Of a stretch of DNA of 64,000 bases, positions 18,450 through 28,646 are shown one piece after another. Made by a program: the position numbers and the translations under genes. Source of the DNA: Clostridiales bacterium (GTDB lineage: Bacteria > Bacillota > Clostridia > Christensenellales > Borkfalkiaceae); contig SVIM01000002.1 of assembly GCA_015069485.1 (NCBI GenBank), positions 1-64,000 on the forward strand. The letters run 5' to 3'. The notes beneath the pieces are model-generated. The model was not told the origin of the DNA and did not search any database. It saw only the letters and a program-made list of their open reading frames with translations. Numbering within the stretch: position 1 is the stretch's first letter; every line of letters starts with the position of its first letter.

Positions 18450-21400
18450 GTGAAGAAAAACTTTTTTACATTAAAAAACTTAAACGGGAGTTATTCCCAA
18501 ATATACGTAGATATCCGCCTTGGCATGCCAACGGCGGTTTTCGGCGTATCGCAACAGCATAAATATTTTACCGCTTCCGTTTGTGATAGCCCTATTTTAT
18601 ATATAACGGCAGACGCTTTATCGGCGCAGAAGGCAAGGGATGCGATAGAAGTTCTTTCCGGCAAAAAAACCGTGCTAATTTCTGCAAAGGACGAGGTTTT
18701 GCTGTATAAAGACGCCATTTCAAAGGACGCTTTGTTTAGGCGCATAAACGCCGTTTACGGTCTTTTAAACGGGGCGGAAAATATCGTTTGCGATATAGAG
18801 GCTGCGCTTCAGCTTTTCCCTTCTAAAATAGAGTGTGTAACCCTTAATATCGGTGACGAATACGACTATGCTTCACTTCCTGCAAGGCTTATACAAATGG
18901 GATACACCCGTGAATATTCGGTAGAAGCAAAAGGAAGCTTTGCCGTAAGGGGAGATATTTTAGATATATTTCCTATAAACGAGGAAAACCCCGTAAGAAT
19001 TGACTTTTTTGGCGATACTGTAGAAAGAATTAGACCTTACGATTCCGTTTCGGGCGAAAGGTTAGAAGAAAAGCAAGGCGTAAATTTGGTTGCGGCTACG
19101 GAAGTTTATATTGAAAATGACGATTTAGACTATGTCAAAAAGGTTTTTTCCGTTTTAATAAAAAAATTCGACAATGCTAAAGCTTACGAAAGGGCTTCGG
19201 CAATTCGCGACGATATATTTGCGAAAATGGAGTTGGGAACAACCTTTACAGGCGCTTCCTACTTGTTGCCCCTTTTAAAAAGCACAAAAACGCTTTTCCA
19301 TCTTTTACCTAAAAATACCGTTATTATCTTTGACGAGTGCAAGCTTATCAACGATAGGATGGAATGGGTTATTAAAGAATATCAAGAACGCTTTTTAGAA
19401 TTAAAAAAGGGTGGCGAGGTATTTGCTTTCTGCGCAGAGCAAATAATTAAAAAGCAAGCGTTTATTAACCTTATAAGACCTTTTAAGACCTGTGCTTTGC
19501 AAACCTTTACTTCAAGCACTCAATTCTTTTCCCCTTTAAAAACCTACAATCTCCGTTCGTCGCCCGCTCCGGGGTATTTAAACGCGGTGTCGGGGCTTAT
19601 TACCGACTGTAAAAATTGGCTTTCTAACGGCTATTCCGTATTAGTTTTCGCAGGGAGCGTTCAACGCAGCGAAAAATTAAGCAATATGCTTTTAGACGAA
19701 TATTTACCCGTATATTCTATGCCTGATATTATGCAGGCTTTGCACGGCGTAACGGTTTGTAGCGAAGAGTTAGAGCACGGTATAATTTTACACGAAAATA
19801 AGTTAGTAATTATAGGCAGTAACGATTTATACACGAAATCCGCCGTTTCAAAACGAATAAAAAGGCGCAGAAACGATATGTTTGCTGCACCGGAAATAGG
19901 CGATTTTGCCGTGCATGAAAAGCACGGTATCGGTAAAATTACGGGTACTAAAAAAATTGAAACCACCGACGGTATTAAGGAATACGTTTCTATTGAATAT
20001 AAGGGCGGAGATATGCTTTACGTGCCCGTTGAGCAGATGGACGTTCTTTCTAAATACGTCGGGGACGGAAATCCTACGCTTTCAAAAATAGGCGGAGCGG
20101 ATTTTGAAAGAGTTAAGGAAAGGGTTAAGCAATCAATTAAAAAGCTTGCCTTTGATTTAAAGCAGCTTTATAAGCAACGCGGGGAAAAGCGAGGCTTTAA
20201 TTTCCCTAAAAACGAAGTGATGATGCAAGAGTTTGAAGACGCCTTTGTCCACGAAGAAACCGCTGACCAGATTTCTTCTATAGAAGAAATTAAAACGGAT
20301 ATGTGCTCGGATAAGGTTATGGATAGGCTTTTGTGCGGCGACGTTGGTTACGGCAAAACCGAGGTCGCTTTAAGGGCTGCGTATTTATGCGTTTTAGGAT
20401 GCAAGCAGGCTGCTATTATGTGCCCTAGCACCATACTTTCGGAACAGCATTATAATACTGCGATAGAAAGATTTAAGGAATTTGGCGTAAGGGTGGAAAA
20501 GTTAAACCGATTTAAAACGCCAAAGCAACAAGAGCAAACGTTAAAACGACTTGCAAACGGTGAGATAGATTTAATTATAGGTACTCATAGACTACTTTCA
20601 AAGGACGTTAAATTTTATGATTTAGGGCTTTTGATTTTAGACGAAGAGCAACGCTTTGGCGTTGAGCATAAAGAAAAGATTAAGCATATTAAAAACGACG
20701 TGGATTGCTTAACCATGTCGGCAACGCCTATTCCAAGAACTTTGCATATGTCGCTTGCGGGAATTAGGGATATAAGCACCATTAATACTCCACCGCAAAA
20801 AAGGTTGCCCGTACAAACCTACGTCGTTGAAGAAACGGAAACGCTTATTCGCGACGCGTGCATAAGGGAAATTTCAAGGGGCGGACAGGTATTTATATTA
20901 TATAACAGAGTAGAAAGCATTTCTTCCTTTGCGGGAAAAATTAGCGAAATCGTACCCGAGGCAAAGGTATGCTACGCTCACGGTAGGATGGATAGGGAGA
21001 CGCTGGAAAGTAGTGTATTTTCTTTTTACCGTGGCGAAAAAAATATTTTGGTTACCACTACGATTATTGAAAACGGCATAGACTTACCTAACGCCAACAC
21101 GATTATCGTTATAGATTCCGACAGATTAGGTATTTCACAGCTATATCAGTTAAGGGGACGAGTAGGTAGAGGTTCTCGGCTTGCCTCTGCGTACTTCACT
21201 TTTAAAGCGGAAAAGGTTATGACTAGCGACGCCGCCGAAAGATTGAAGGCGATTATGCAGTTTACCGAGCTTGGCTCTGGATTTAAAATTGCTATGCGCG
21301 ATTTGGAAATTAGGGGCGCAGGAAACGTTTTGGGGGCAGAACAGCACGGGCATATGGATAAGGTAGGCTACGAGCTTTATTCTAAGCTTTTAAAGGAAGA

Positions 21401-21866
21401 GCTTACGGGCGAAAGTCAATTTACAGCAGAGCTCGATATTAAGGCATCGGCGTATATTCCCGAATCCTACGTTGAAAGCAGCGCAGGAAGGATGGATTGC
21501 TACAAGCAGATTGCAGAAATTCGCTCGGTTGAAGATTATAAGCGAGTTTGCCTTTCTATTGAAGATAACTACGGCAGTATGCCTGACGAGGTGTTAAACC
21601 TTTTAATTATAGCCGTGTTAAAATCGTACGCTGCAAAGTTTAATATTAAAAAAATCGGCGTAAATAACGGCGGAGGATACCTTGAATTACCTTCGATAAA
21701 TTCGCTAAAAGACGAAAGAATTGCGACTGCGCTTGATAAATATAGTGATAAAATTTCGCTTTCAATGATGCAAGCACCGCTAATTACGTTCAAAACTCGG
21801 TCAAATCCCACAAAAACTATGCTCGATATGACAAAATTTTTAAAATTTGCAATAAGTTTTGTTTGA
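18450..21866 (+). CDS. mfd: transcription-repair coupling factor
   Basis: 1138 aa; GDVGYGKTEVALRAA, DEEQRFGV, TATPIPRTL, QLRGRVGRG. Confidence 0.98.
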   Translation: MKKNFFTLKNLNGSYSQIYVDIRLGMPTAVFGVSQQHKYFTASVCDSPILYITADALSAQKARDAIEVLSGKKTVLISAKDEVLLYKDAISKDALFRRINAVYGLLNGAENIVCDIEAALQLFPSKIECVTLNIGDEYDYASLPARLIQMGYTREYSVEAKGSFAVRGDILDIFPINEENPVRIDFFGDTVERIRPYDSVSGERLEEKQGVNLVAATEVYIENDDLDYVKKVFSVLIKKFDNAKAYERASAIRDDIFAKMELGTTFTGASYLLPLLKSTKTLFHLLPKNTVIIFDECKLINDRMEWVIKEYQERFLELKKGGEVFAFCAEQIIKKQAFINLIRPFKTCALQTFTSSTQFFSPLKTYNLRSSPAPGYLNAVSGLITDCKNWLSNGYSVLVFAGSVQRSEKLSNMLLDEYLPVYSMPDIMQALHGVTVCSEELEHGIILHENKLVIIGSNDLYTKSAVSKRIKRRRNDMFAAPEIGDFAVHEKHGIGKITGTKKIETTDGIKEYVSIEYKGGDMLYVPVEQMDVLSKYVGDGNPTLSKIGGADFERVKERVKQSIKKLAFDLKQLYKQRGEKRGFNFPKNEVMMQEFEDAFVHEETADQISSIEEIKTDMCSDKVMDRLLCGDVGYGKTEVALRAAYLCVLGCKQAAIMCPSTILSEQHYNTAIERFKEFGVRVEKLNRFKTPKQQEQTLKRLANGEIDLIIGTHRLLSKDVKFYDLGLLILDEEQRFGVEHKEKIKHIKNDVDCLTMSATPIPRTLHMSLAGIRDISTINTPPQKRLPVQTYVVEETETLIRDACIREISRGGQVFILYNRVESISSFAGKISEIVPEAKVCYAHGRMDRETLESSVFSFYRGEKNILVTTTIIENGIDLPNANTIIVIDSDRLGISQLYQLRGRVGRGSRLASAYFTFKAEKVMTSDAAERLKAIMQFTELGSGFKIAMRDLEIRGAGNVLGAEQHGHMDKVGYELYSKLLKEELTGESQFTAELDIKASAYIPESYVESSAGRMDCYKQIAEIRSVEDYKRVCLSIEDNYGSMPDEVLNLLIIAVLKSYAAKFNIKKIGVNNGGGYLELPSINSLKDERIATALDKYSDKISLSMMQAPLITFKTRSNPTKTMLDMTKFLKFAISFV

Positions 21867-21965
21867 TTTGTATTAAAATTAATTGCAAAAATAATTAAAG
21901 TATTATATAATAGTTTAGTGCTTGTAAAAGCGATAACTTTTTTAAAAAGAACTTGGAGAAAGTTT

Positions 21966-24161
21966 ATGAAGAAAAATAAAATTCTTAGCTCAATTTTAGT
22001 ATCTGCACTTTTATGTTCGGCGGCGTTTTCCGGCTGTTCGCTCGTAACCACCAACAATAAGGCAGATATGGAACAGGTTATAGCAACCGTAAACATTAGC
22101 CAATCTTCCGCAATGGAAAACGATTCCTTAAATAGCTATAAAGAAGCAGTTACCGCTTCTAACGTGTTAAAAAGGGATCTCGTATCTGCATATCTTAACG
22201 TTGGTAGCACTTACGCTCAATACGGTATGAGTGGCGAACAAATCGTTGATATGTTGGTAAACAGTTTGGTTAATACCGAAGTTATTTCCCAATACGCCGT
22301 TTTAAATCTTTTAAAGGACAAGGTTGATAACGGTGAAAGCAACGCGCTTGAACAATACTTGGCAAAAGAAACTGAAAAAGATAAATACGAATATCTTTTA
22401 AGCGCAGAAGAAATTGACGAAGTAAAGTATAACTTCTTTAAAACCTTAAATACTTCGCTTGATTCTTACGAAAAGCAGTTTATTGAAGAAGAAACTAACG
22501 AACAAAGGGGCACGGAAACTAGAACCACCCCCGGAAACGTTGATACCGAAACGGAAAACTTCTATCCTAAAAAGGACGGCACTCTTAACTATTTCGTTTA
22601 CACCGGCTATAGCGGTTTTGGTCAAAGTGATTTCTTTGGCGTTGGCGGTGACTACACCCTTCAAAACAGCGGTGACTATTTAGAAAACGAAAGCTATTTA
22701 GAAGACACTAACGAATCTTCTCGTAAAAAGGCTTACAATAGATTCTTAAATTCGCTTAATAGCAACTATCTTTTAACCGAAGACGATAACCCTTCCGATA
22801 TTTTAAGCCTTAAATACGTAAAAGATCAATACGTGTTACAGCTTAAAACTGCAGTTACCAATAAGTACTACGAGCTTTACGAAGCACAGGTTAAGGCTAA
22901 AATTCTTCCTGAAGACGGTTCTGCTCCCGACGTAAGCTATATTCAAACCAGATACGATTCGCTTTTTGAACAGCAAAAAGCAAGCTACACAAGCGCTTCT
23001 GCATTTGAAACTGCTATGGGTAGCATGGGCGACAGCTCCTTCATCTTATATAGCCCCTCCGCAGTAGACGGCTTTGCACCCGACGAAGACGGTAACTACA
23101 ACACTTACGGCTACGTTTACAATATCTTGTTGCCTTTTAGCAATAGACAAAACGCTGTGCTTAGCGGCTTACAGTCTGAACGTACGGCAAGCAACAACGG
23201 CAAGCAAAGCGAAAACGAATACTTCGCTGCAAGAAACGCGCTTTTAGGACAAATTGAAACTGTTGACCAGCGTTCTGCTTGGTTTAACGGCAAAACCGAA
23301 TATGCATATGATGCTTCTGCAACCGTAAGCGATTACTACGGTAAGGACGAAGGCAGAGATTACCTTTTCTTCGAAAATAACCTTAAAAACAGCGATAGAT
23401 ACGAAGCGTTGAAAAATTACGACGGCAGATACGCTTACAACGGTAGAGTAGCAGAAAACGAAGACGGTTCTTATTTGTTATTACCTGAAAAGGTTTCTAT
23501 CGACGGTATGCTTGACGAATTAGAATCTTACGTTAACTATGTTGTAGGTAGCGACGTAGTTACCATTGAAACCAATGCTAACTACTATGCAGAAACCGAT
23601 TTCTATAAAGACGGCTCTGACAAGGAAGTTGATTATTCTAAATTCGTATACGCAACCGGTAGCGTTGATTTCGGCGCTGATTTCAATAGAAATAATCTTT
23701 TCTATAACGTAGATGATAGCGTTCAGTACAAAGCAATGAGCGCAATCAACGAATTACAGTATGCATACACTACCGACACGGCAGTTCTTTCTGAATACGT
23801 TGGCTATAGCGTAGGCGCAGGCGCAACTCAGTTCATTAAGGAATTTGAGTATGCAACGCAAGAAGCTATTAAAAACGGCCCCGGCAGCATTGCTGTTTGC
23901 GCAGGTGACTACGGCTGGCATTTAATTTACGTAACTTATACCTTTAATTTTGAAGGCGGAGCGGTATATAATACCCCCGATTGGAGTAAAATAGAAGAAG
24001 AGGGTACTTTTGAAAATCTCTTCTATGAATACGTAAAATCATCCGATTTAGGTACTGCTGAAACAGGCTTAAGAACGACGCTTATTCAAAACTTCTCAGG
24101 AGATGAATCTGTTACCCACTACGAAGACAGATATCAGGACTTGGTGAATAGTTTATCATAA
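21966..24161 (+). CDS. lipoprotein with SurA/parvulin-like features (foldase-like)
   Basis: Signal peptide plus lipobox 'LLCSAAFSGC'; C-terminal 'IAVCAGDYGWHLIYV' resembles parvulin C-terminal strand; ATG at 21966 with SD. Confidence 0.65.
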   Translation: MKKNKILSSILVSALLCSAAFSGCSLVTTNNKADMEQVIATVNISQSSAMENDSLNSYKEAVTASNVLKRDLVSAYLNVGSTYAQYGMSGEQIVDMLVNSLVNTEVISQYAVLNLLKDKVDNGESNALEQYLAKETEKDKYEYLLSAEEIDEVKYNFFKTLNTSLDSYEKQFIEEETNEQRGTETRTTPGNVDTETENFYPKKDGTLNYFVYTGYSGFGQSDFFGVGGDYTLQNSGDYLENESYLEDTNESSRKKAYNRFLNSLNSNYLLTEDDNPSDILSLKYVKDQYVLQLKTAVTNKYYELYEAQVKAKILPEDGSAPDVSYIQTRYDSLFEQQKASYTSASAFETAMGSMGDSSFILYSPSAVDGFAPDEDGNYNTYGYVYNILLPFSNRQNAVLSGLQSERTASNNGKQSENEYFAARNALLGQIETVDQRSAWFNGKTEYAYDASATVSDYYGKDEGRDYLFFENNLKNSDRYEALKNYDGRYAYNGRVAENEDGSYLLLPEKVSIDGMLDELESYVNYVVGSDVVTIETNANYYAETDFYKDGSDKEVDYSKFVYATGSVDFGADFNRNNLFYNVDDSVQYKAMSAINELQYAYTTDTAVLSEYVGYSVGAGATQFIKEFEYATQEAIKNGPGSIAVCAGDYGWHLIYVTYTFNFEGGAVYNTPDWSKIEEEGTFENLFYEYVKSSDLGTAETGLRTTLIQNFSGDESVTHYEDRYQDLVNSLS

Positions 24162-24967
24162 TGAAAATATGGCATGCGATAGTCCTTGGAATAATCCAAG
24201 GACTATCTGAATTTTTACCCGTTTCTTCAAGCGGACATTTAGTTTTATTTCAAAAAATTTTTAACGTCGATTTGGGCGGAATAGATATGTTCTTTGATAT
24301 TATGCTGCACGTAGGCACACTTTTTGCCGTGTGCGCAGTATTTTATAAGGACATTATAAATCTGTTCAAAAAACCGTATAAAAACCTTGTATATTTAATT
24401 ATTGCAACGATTCCTGCAGCGGCGGTTGGCGTTTTGTTCGATGATTGGATAGAACAAACCTTTTTTGGCGGGGCGTACCTTGCATTAGGCTTTTTATTTA
24501 CAGCGTTAATTTTATTAGTTACCGAAATTTATGCAAAGCGAAAAAGCAAGCAATTACCGCTTTCTTTTAAGGTAGCAATACCTATGGGGCTTGCTCAAGC
24601 CGTAGCAATTTTACCGGGTATCTCCCGTAGCGGAGCTACTATTGCGGCAGGCACTTTTGCCGGTGGAAGCACGCAAAGCGTATCAAAATTCTCTTTTTTA
24701 TTAAGCATACCTATAATTTTGGGTGGGTTTGCAGTTTCGCTTTTTAAAGGCGTTTTTAGTGGGGAATTTTCTCAAGTTTTTGCACAGGCTAATGCGGATT
24801 TCGGTTGGTGTATTGCTCTTGGTGTAATCGTTTCGGCAATTTCGGGTTTTTTTGCAATAAAAATTATGCTAAAAGCTATTAAAAAAGCAAATTATAAGTG
24901 GTTTAGCTTATATTTGTTAATACTTGGGGTTATTTGTATAATACTTCAAATAAGCGGTAGATTTTAA
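24161..24967 (+). CDS. uppP: undecaprenyl-diphosphatase
   Basis: GIIQGLSEFLPVSSSGHLVL, LPGISRSGATI; start overlaps upstream stop (TAATG). Confidence 0.97.
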   Translation: MKIWHAIVLGIIQGLSEFLPVSSSGHLVLFQKIFNVDLGGIDMFFDIMLHVGTLFAVCAVFYKDIINLFKKPYKNLVYLIIATIPAAAVGVLFDDWIEQTFFGGAYLALGFLFTALILLVTEIYAKRKSKQLPLSFKVAIPMGLAQAVAILPGISRSGATIAAGTFAGGSTQSVSKFSFLLSIPIILGGFAVSLFKGVFSGEFSQVFAQANADFGWCIALGVIVSAISGFFAIKIMLKAIKKANYKWFSLYLLILGVICIILQISGRF

Positions 24968-24983
24968 TTAAATACAAGTTAAA

Positions 24984-25011
24984 AGCCGACGGCGAAATAT
25001 CGCCGTCGGCT
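24984..25011. terminator. bidirectional intrinsic terminator (uppP / SRP RNA)
   Basis: agccgacggcga..tcgccgtcggct perfect stem. Confidence 0.9.
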
Positions 25012-25027
25012 AAATTATACAAAAAAA

Positions 25028-25288
25028 GTGCAACCCCTTTTGCCAAAACACGCCGAAGCGTAAACGATATAGGTAACTCCTACAAAGCTTCCTTATGGCA
25101 CACCGAGCAAACTGTTTAGTGCTGCTATATTCCTATCCTGACACGGTTCGCAGCAGTCGGTTGCATAAGACCTTGTTATCAACATCCCTTATATCGCGCG
25201 GCCTTCCACGCATTAAGTCGAGAGGGGTATTCGGCTCTGCTATAGCGGATTGCAGATACAGGGCACCGCTAACTCCCCACCTAGCACT
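25028..25288 (-). ncRNA. ffs: large (Bacillus-type) signal recognition particle RNA
   Basis: Minus strand 5' GTGCTAGGTGGGGAGTTAGCGGTGCCCTGTA...; apical GTCAGGataGGAAtatAGCAGC; Alu-domain sequence present. Confidence 0.95.
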
Positions 25289-25462
25289 TGTCTATTATAC
25301 TTTATATAAAAAAAATTTGCAAGCGTTTTTTAGTGAAATAATTGTTGGCGTTTGTCGAAGAGCGCAAACTTTATGCTTAATTAAATTAAGAAAGGTGCTG
25401 TTTACTTGACAAAACTCAGTAAATAAATTAAAATGTTGCATGCAAGATAAAAGGAGATTATT

Positions 25463-26296
25463 ATGTCGGAAAATTGTACGCATGATTGCAGTTCCTGCTC
25501 GGCAAACTGCTCGTCGAAAAAGCCTGAAAGTTTAATTAAAAAACCGCATAAATTAAGCTGCATCAAAAAGGTTATAGCCGTAGTTAGCGGTAAGGGCGGT
25601 GTAGGTAAGTCTATGACCTGCTCTATGCTTGCGGCAAGCGCTAACGCAAAGGGATACGATACCGCCGTTATGGACGCAGATATAACCGGTCCTTCAATTC
25701 CCCGTATGTTTGGCGTTAAAGAACACGCTAAAGGCTCTAAAGAAGGCATTCTTCCCGTAATTTCAAAGGGAGGAGTAAAGCTTATGAGTATGAACGTTTT
25801 ACTCGAATCTGAAGACGACCCCGTTGTATGGCGTGGCTCGTTAATTTCGGGCACCGTTACGCAGTTTTGGACGGACGTTATTTGGGGCGAAGTAGATTAT
25901 ATGTTTATTGATATGCCTCCCGGAACCGGCGACGTGCCTTTAACAGTATTCCAAAGCCTTCCCATTGACGGTATTATTATTGTTACAACCCCTCAGGATT
26001 TAGTCGGTATGATCGTTGGTAAGGCTGTTAAAATGGCAAATATGATGAACGTGCCTATTTTAGGTATAGTTGAAAATATGAGTTATTTACAATGCCCCGA
26101 CTGTGGCAGAAAGCTTTCCGTTTTTGGCGAAAGTAGTGTGGATGCGCTCGCTCTTGAGCACTCTATACCCGCAGTTGCAAAAGTTCCTATCGATCAAAAT
26201 TTAACTCGTTTTGCCGATTGTGGACAAATTGAATTTTTACAAAACAATTACCTTTCCGATTTTTTAAGTAAGGTTATTAAAAATTTAAATAAATAG
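25463..26296 (+). CDS. Mrp/NBP35-family P-loop Fe-S carrier ATPase
   Basis: Cys-rich N-terminus, VSGKGGVGKSMTCSMLA, FIDMPPGTGDVPLTVFQSLP. Confidence 0.95.
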   Translation: MSENCTHDCSSCSANCSSKKPESLIKKPHKLSCIKKVIAVVSGKGGVGKSMTCSMLAASANAKGYDTAVMDADITGPSIPRMFGVKEHAKGSKEGILPVISKGGVKLMSMNVLLESEDDPVVWRGSLISGTVTQFWTDVIWGEVDYMFIDMPPGTGDVPLTVFQSLPIDGIIIVTTPQDLVGMIVGKAVKMANMMNVPILGIVENMSYLQCPDCGRKLSVFGESSVDALALEHSIPAVAKVPIDQNLTRFADCGQIEFLQNNYLSDFLSKVIKNLNK

Positions 26297-26302
26297 CGTT
26301 TA

Positions 26303-26334
26303 AAACTCCGTATAGCGTTTGCTATGCGGAGTTT
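26303..26334. terminator. bidirectional terminator
   Basis: aaactccgtatagc / gctatgcggagttt between convergent genes. Confidence 0.85.
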
Positions 26335-26346
26335 GTTTTTAATAAT

Positions 26347-27078
26347 TTAATTATCCTTTTTTTCTGGCAAAAACTTCCAGTAGCGAACGGGCATAAAGCC
26401 CTTCATTTGCTTTTCGTGGGGGCGGTTGGCAATATTTACCGATTTATAATACCTTTTCCACAGCGTTTCAAAGGTTTTTTCATATTCCGATAAATAAATT
26501 TCCGCTTCGCCCACTTCGGTTAAAAACCAATTACATCCGTCGTAAATTACAGCCTTTTTTCTTTTTAAGTCGTGAATTACGAATTTTAGGCTTTTAAAGC
26601 GTCTAATAAAATGGTGGCAAATAAGGTCGGTTATATCGTTATCGGGGGAATAAGGGGCGTACATAATACCTTGCGCCGTTTCCATAAAGCGCAAAAATCC
26701 GTGCATATTGTGAATTTCTTTTGCTACTTGCTGACGGATTTCGTTCATTTCTAAAACGGTGGGATTAGATAGTATGTTTCTTATCGGTCTATTTTGCTTT
26801 ATTAATAATTTTATATATTCAAATGCAATTTGCTCCTTTAAAGGGTCTGCCGAACGCAAAACCAAGGCAATTTCATCTTCAACAAGCTCGTCAATTTGCC
26901 TAATTTTTGAGCAAACTCGCTCGCTTTTATCTTTTTCGGTGTGGACCATTTGTACTTGGCTGTCAAAGGAAAGTTGAACGGATTTATTTGAAGTTATTAT
27001 GCAACCGTTGTATTTATAGGCGTAAAAAACGGCAGTATAAAAGCATTTTAAACTACCGTCGGTTATAAAAATTTTCAT
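26347..27078 (-). CDS. TIGR03915-type (DUF4130) putative DNA metabolism protein
   Basis: 'RFMETAQGIMYAPYSPDNDITDLICHHFIRRF', 'VIYDGCNWFL'; overlaps the radical SAM partner gene. Confidence 0.85.
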   Translation of the reverse strand: MKIFITDGSLKCFYTAVFYAYKYNGCIITSNKSVQLSFDSQVQMVHTEKDKSERVCSKIRQIDELVEDEIALVLRSADPLKEQIAFEYIKLLIKQNRPIRNILSNPTVLEMNEIRQQVAKEIHNMHGFLRFMETAQGIMYAPYSPDNDITDLICHHFIRRFKSLKFVIHDLKRKKAVIYDGCNWFLTEVGEAEIYLSEYEKTFETLWKRYYKSVNIANRPHEKQMKGFMPVRYWKFLPEKKDN

Positions 27079-28331
27079 AATTCTCCGGTAAGGGCAGAAA
27101 GCGCAGTATCTGCAGTAGAAAAAAGGGAAAGCTGTTCGCAGGATTTACTTTTTTCTTCAAGCATAAGGCAATATTTAACTTGCGAAAGGTTGTTTGCTCC
27201 GTAAAATTTACCTTTGCAGGTTATAAAATGCTTTGCCCTTTTTAGTACTATGCGCATTTTTTTTAAATTTTCAAAGTCTAACGCGCAAAATTTTCGGGCT
27301 TCAACTATTTTAAATGCGCCTTTCGCTCCTATACCAGGCACTCTTAAAAGCATTTCTAAAGGCGCTTTATTTACTTCTATTGGAAAATATTGCATATTTT
27401 TAAGCGCCCAAAAGCATTTAGGGTCAAATTCTTGCGATAAATTTTCATATTCATCGCAAATTTCGCTTACTTCAAATCCGTAAAATCGAATAAGCCAATC
27501 CGCTTGGTAAAGTCTATGCTCTCGTAAAAGGCCTGCCGGCTTTGTAGGAAGTATAGGGCTTTGAACGACGGGAAGATAAGAGGAATAGTAAACCCTTTTA
27601 AGCTGCATTTTTCTATATAACGCTTCCGTTAACCGCAAAATTTGTCCGTCACGTTCCGGTGATGCGCCTATAATCATTTGCGTAGTTTGCCCTGCAGGTA
27701 TGGATTTATTTACCTTAATCTTGTTTTCCTTATCGTAAAGCATTGCGTTTTGCAACCTTTTCATAGGTTCGATAAGGCTGTTTTTCGTTTTTTGCGGGGC
27801 TAACAGCTTTAAAGATTTTTCTGACGGAAGCTCAATGTTATAGCTCATTCTGTCAACGTATTTTGCCGCTTGTAGCATAAGCTCTCCGTCGGCGTGGGGG
27901 ATGCCCTTTAAGTGAATATAGCCGTTAAAGTTATAAACCTTTCTAAGCTTTATAACCGTTTGCAACAACAACTCCATAGTGTGATTGGGCGTTTTAAAAA
28001 CCGCGGACGATAAAAATAATCCTTCTATATAATTTCTTTTATAAAAATTTATAACTAATTCACAAATTTCGTCCGGTGTGGTGGTAGCCCTTTCCACGTT
28101 AGCGTCGGCACGGTTTGGGCAGTATTCGCAGTTATATATGCAGTCGTTGCTTAATAGTATTTTAAGTAAAGAAATACACCTTCCGTCAGGGGTAAAGGAG
28201 TGGCATATTCCCCCGACGGAAGCGTTGCCAATTCCGCCTTCTTTATTGCTTCGTTTCGAGCCGGAAGAGGAACAAGAAACGTCGTATTTGGCACTTTCAG
28301 TTAAAATTTGTAAACGTTTAGTATCCAACAT
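27075..28331 (-). CDS. TIGR03916-type radical SAM protein, putative DNA modification/repair
   Basis: CIYNCEYCPNR (CxxxCxxC), HhH 'LLRVPGIGAKGAFKIVEAR'; start MLDTKRLQILTESAKYDVSCSSSG. Confidence 0.9.
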   Translation of the reverse strand: MLDTKRLQILTESAKYDVSCSSSGSKRSNKEGGIGNASVGGICHSFTPDGRCISLLKILLSNDCIYNCEYCPNRADANVERATTTPDEICELVINFYKRNYIEGLFLSSAVFKTPNHTMELLLQTVIKLRKVYNFNGYIHLKGIPHADGELMLQAAKYVDRMSYNIELPSEKSLKLLAPQKTKNSLIEPMKRLQNAMLYDKENKIKVNKSIPAGQTTQMIIGASPERDGQILRLTEALYRKMQLKRVYYSSYLPVVQSPILPTKPAGLLREHRLYQADWLIRFYGFEVSEICDEYENLSQEFDPKCFWALKNMQYFPIEVNKAPLEMLLRVPGIGAKGAFKIVEARKFCALDFENLKKMRIVLKRAKHFITCKGKFYGANNLSQVKYCLMLEEKSKSCEQLSLFSTADTALSALTGEL

Positions 28332-28430
28332 AGTATTTCTATAACCGTTTCTTTAAGTTTTGCTATTTTACAATGGTCAATTCCCGTATAAACCGAATGT
28401 AATATTAGCATTAACCCGTAACTTAAAGAA

Positions 28431-28491
28431 AAAACAAATGTTTGTATAACTATATTATCATATAATTTTATCGTTGTCAAACGTTTGTTTG
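28431..28491 (-). promoter_or_regulatory. promoter of the radical SAM operon with two LexA-like boxes
   Basis: Minus-strand TTGACA (28480-28475)-N17-TAATAT; CAAAC-GTTT-GTTTG at 28478-28491 and AAAAC-AAAT-GTTTG at 28431-28444. Confidence 0.55.
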
Positions 28492-28646
28492 CAAATTATA
28501 AAAATATTTTTGCTTATTGATTTTATTAAATTTTTATGGTATAATCTATAAAAAATACAAAAAATTCACTTATATTTCATATAAAATTAATTAAAATGGT
28601 ATAAAATGGTTTAAATATATAGTATAAGCAATTTTTGGAGAATATT

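Noticed and set aside
25095-25409. 104-aa + strand ORF
   Set aside because: Lies antisense over the SRP RNA; no RBS or protein-family features.
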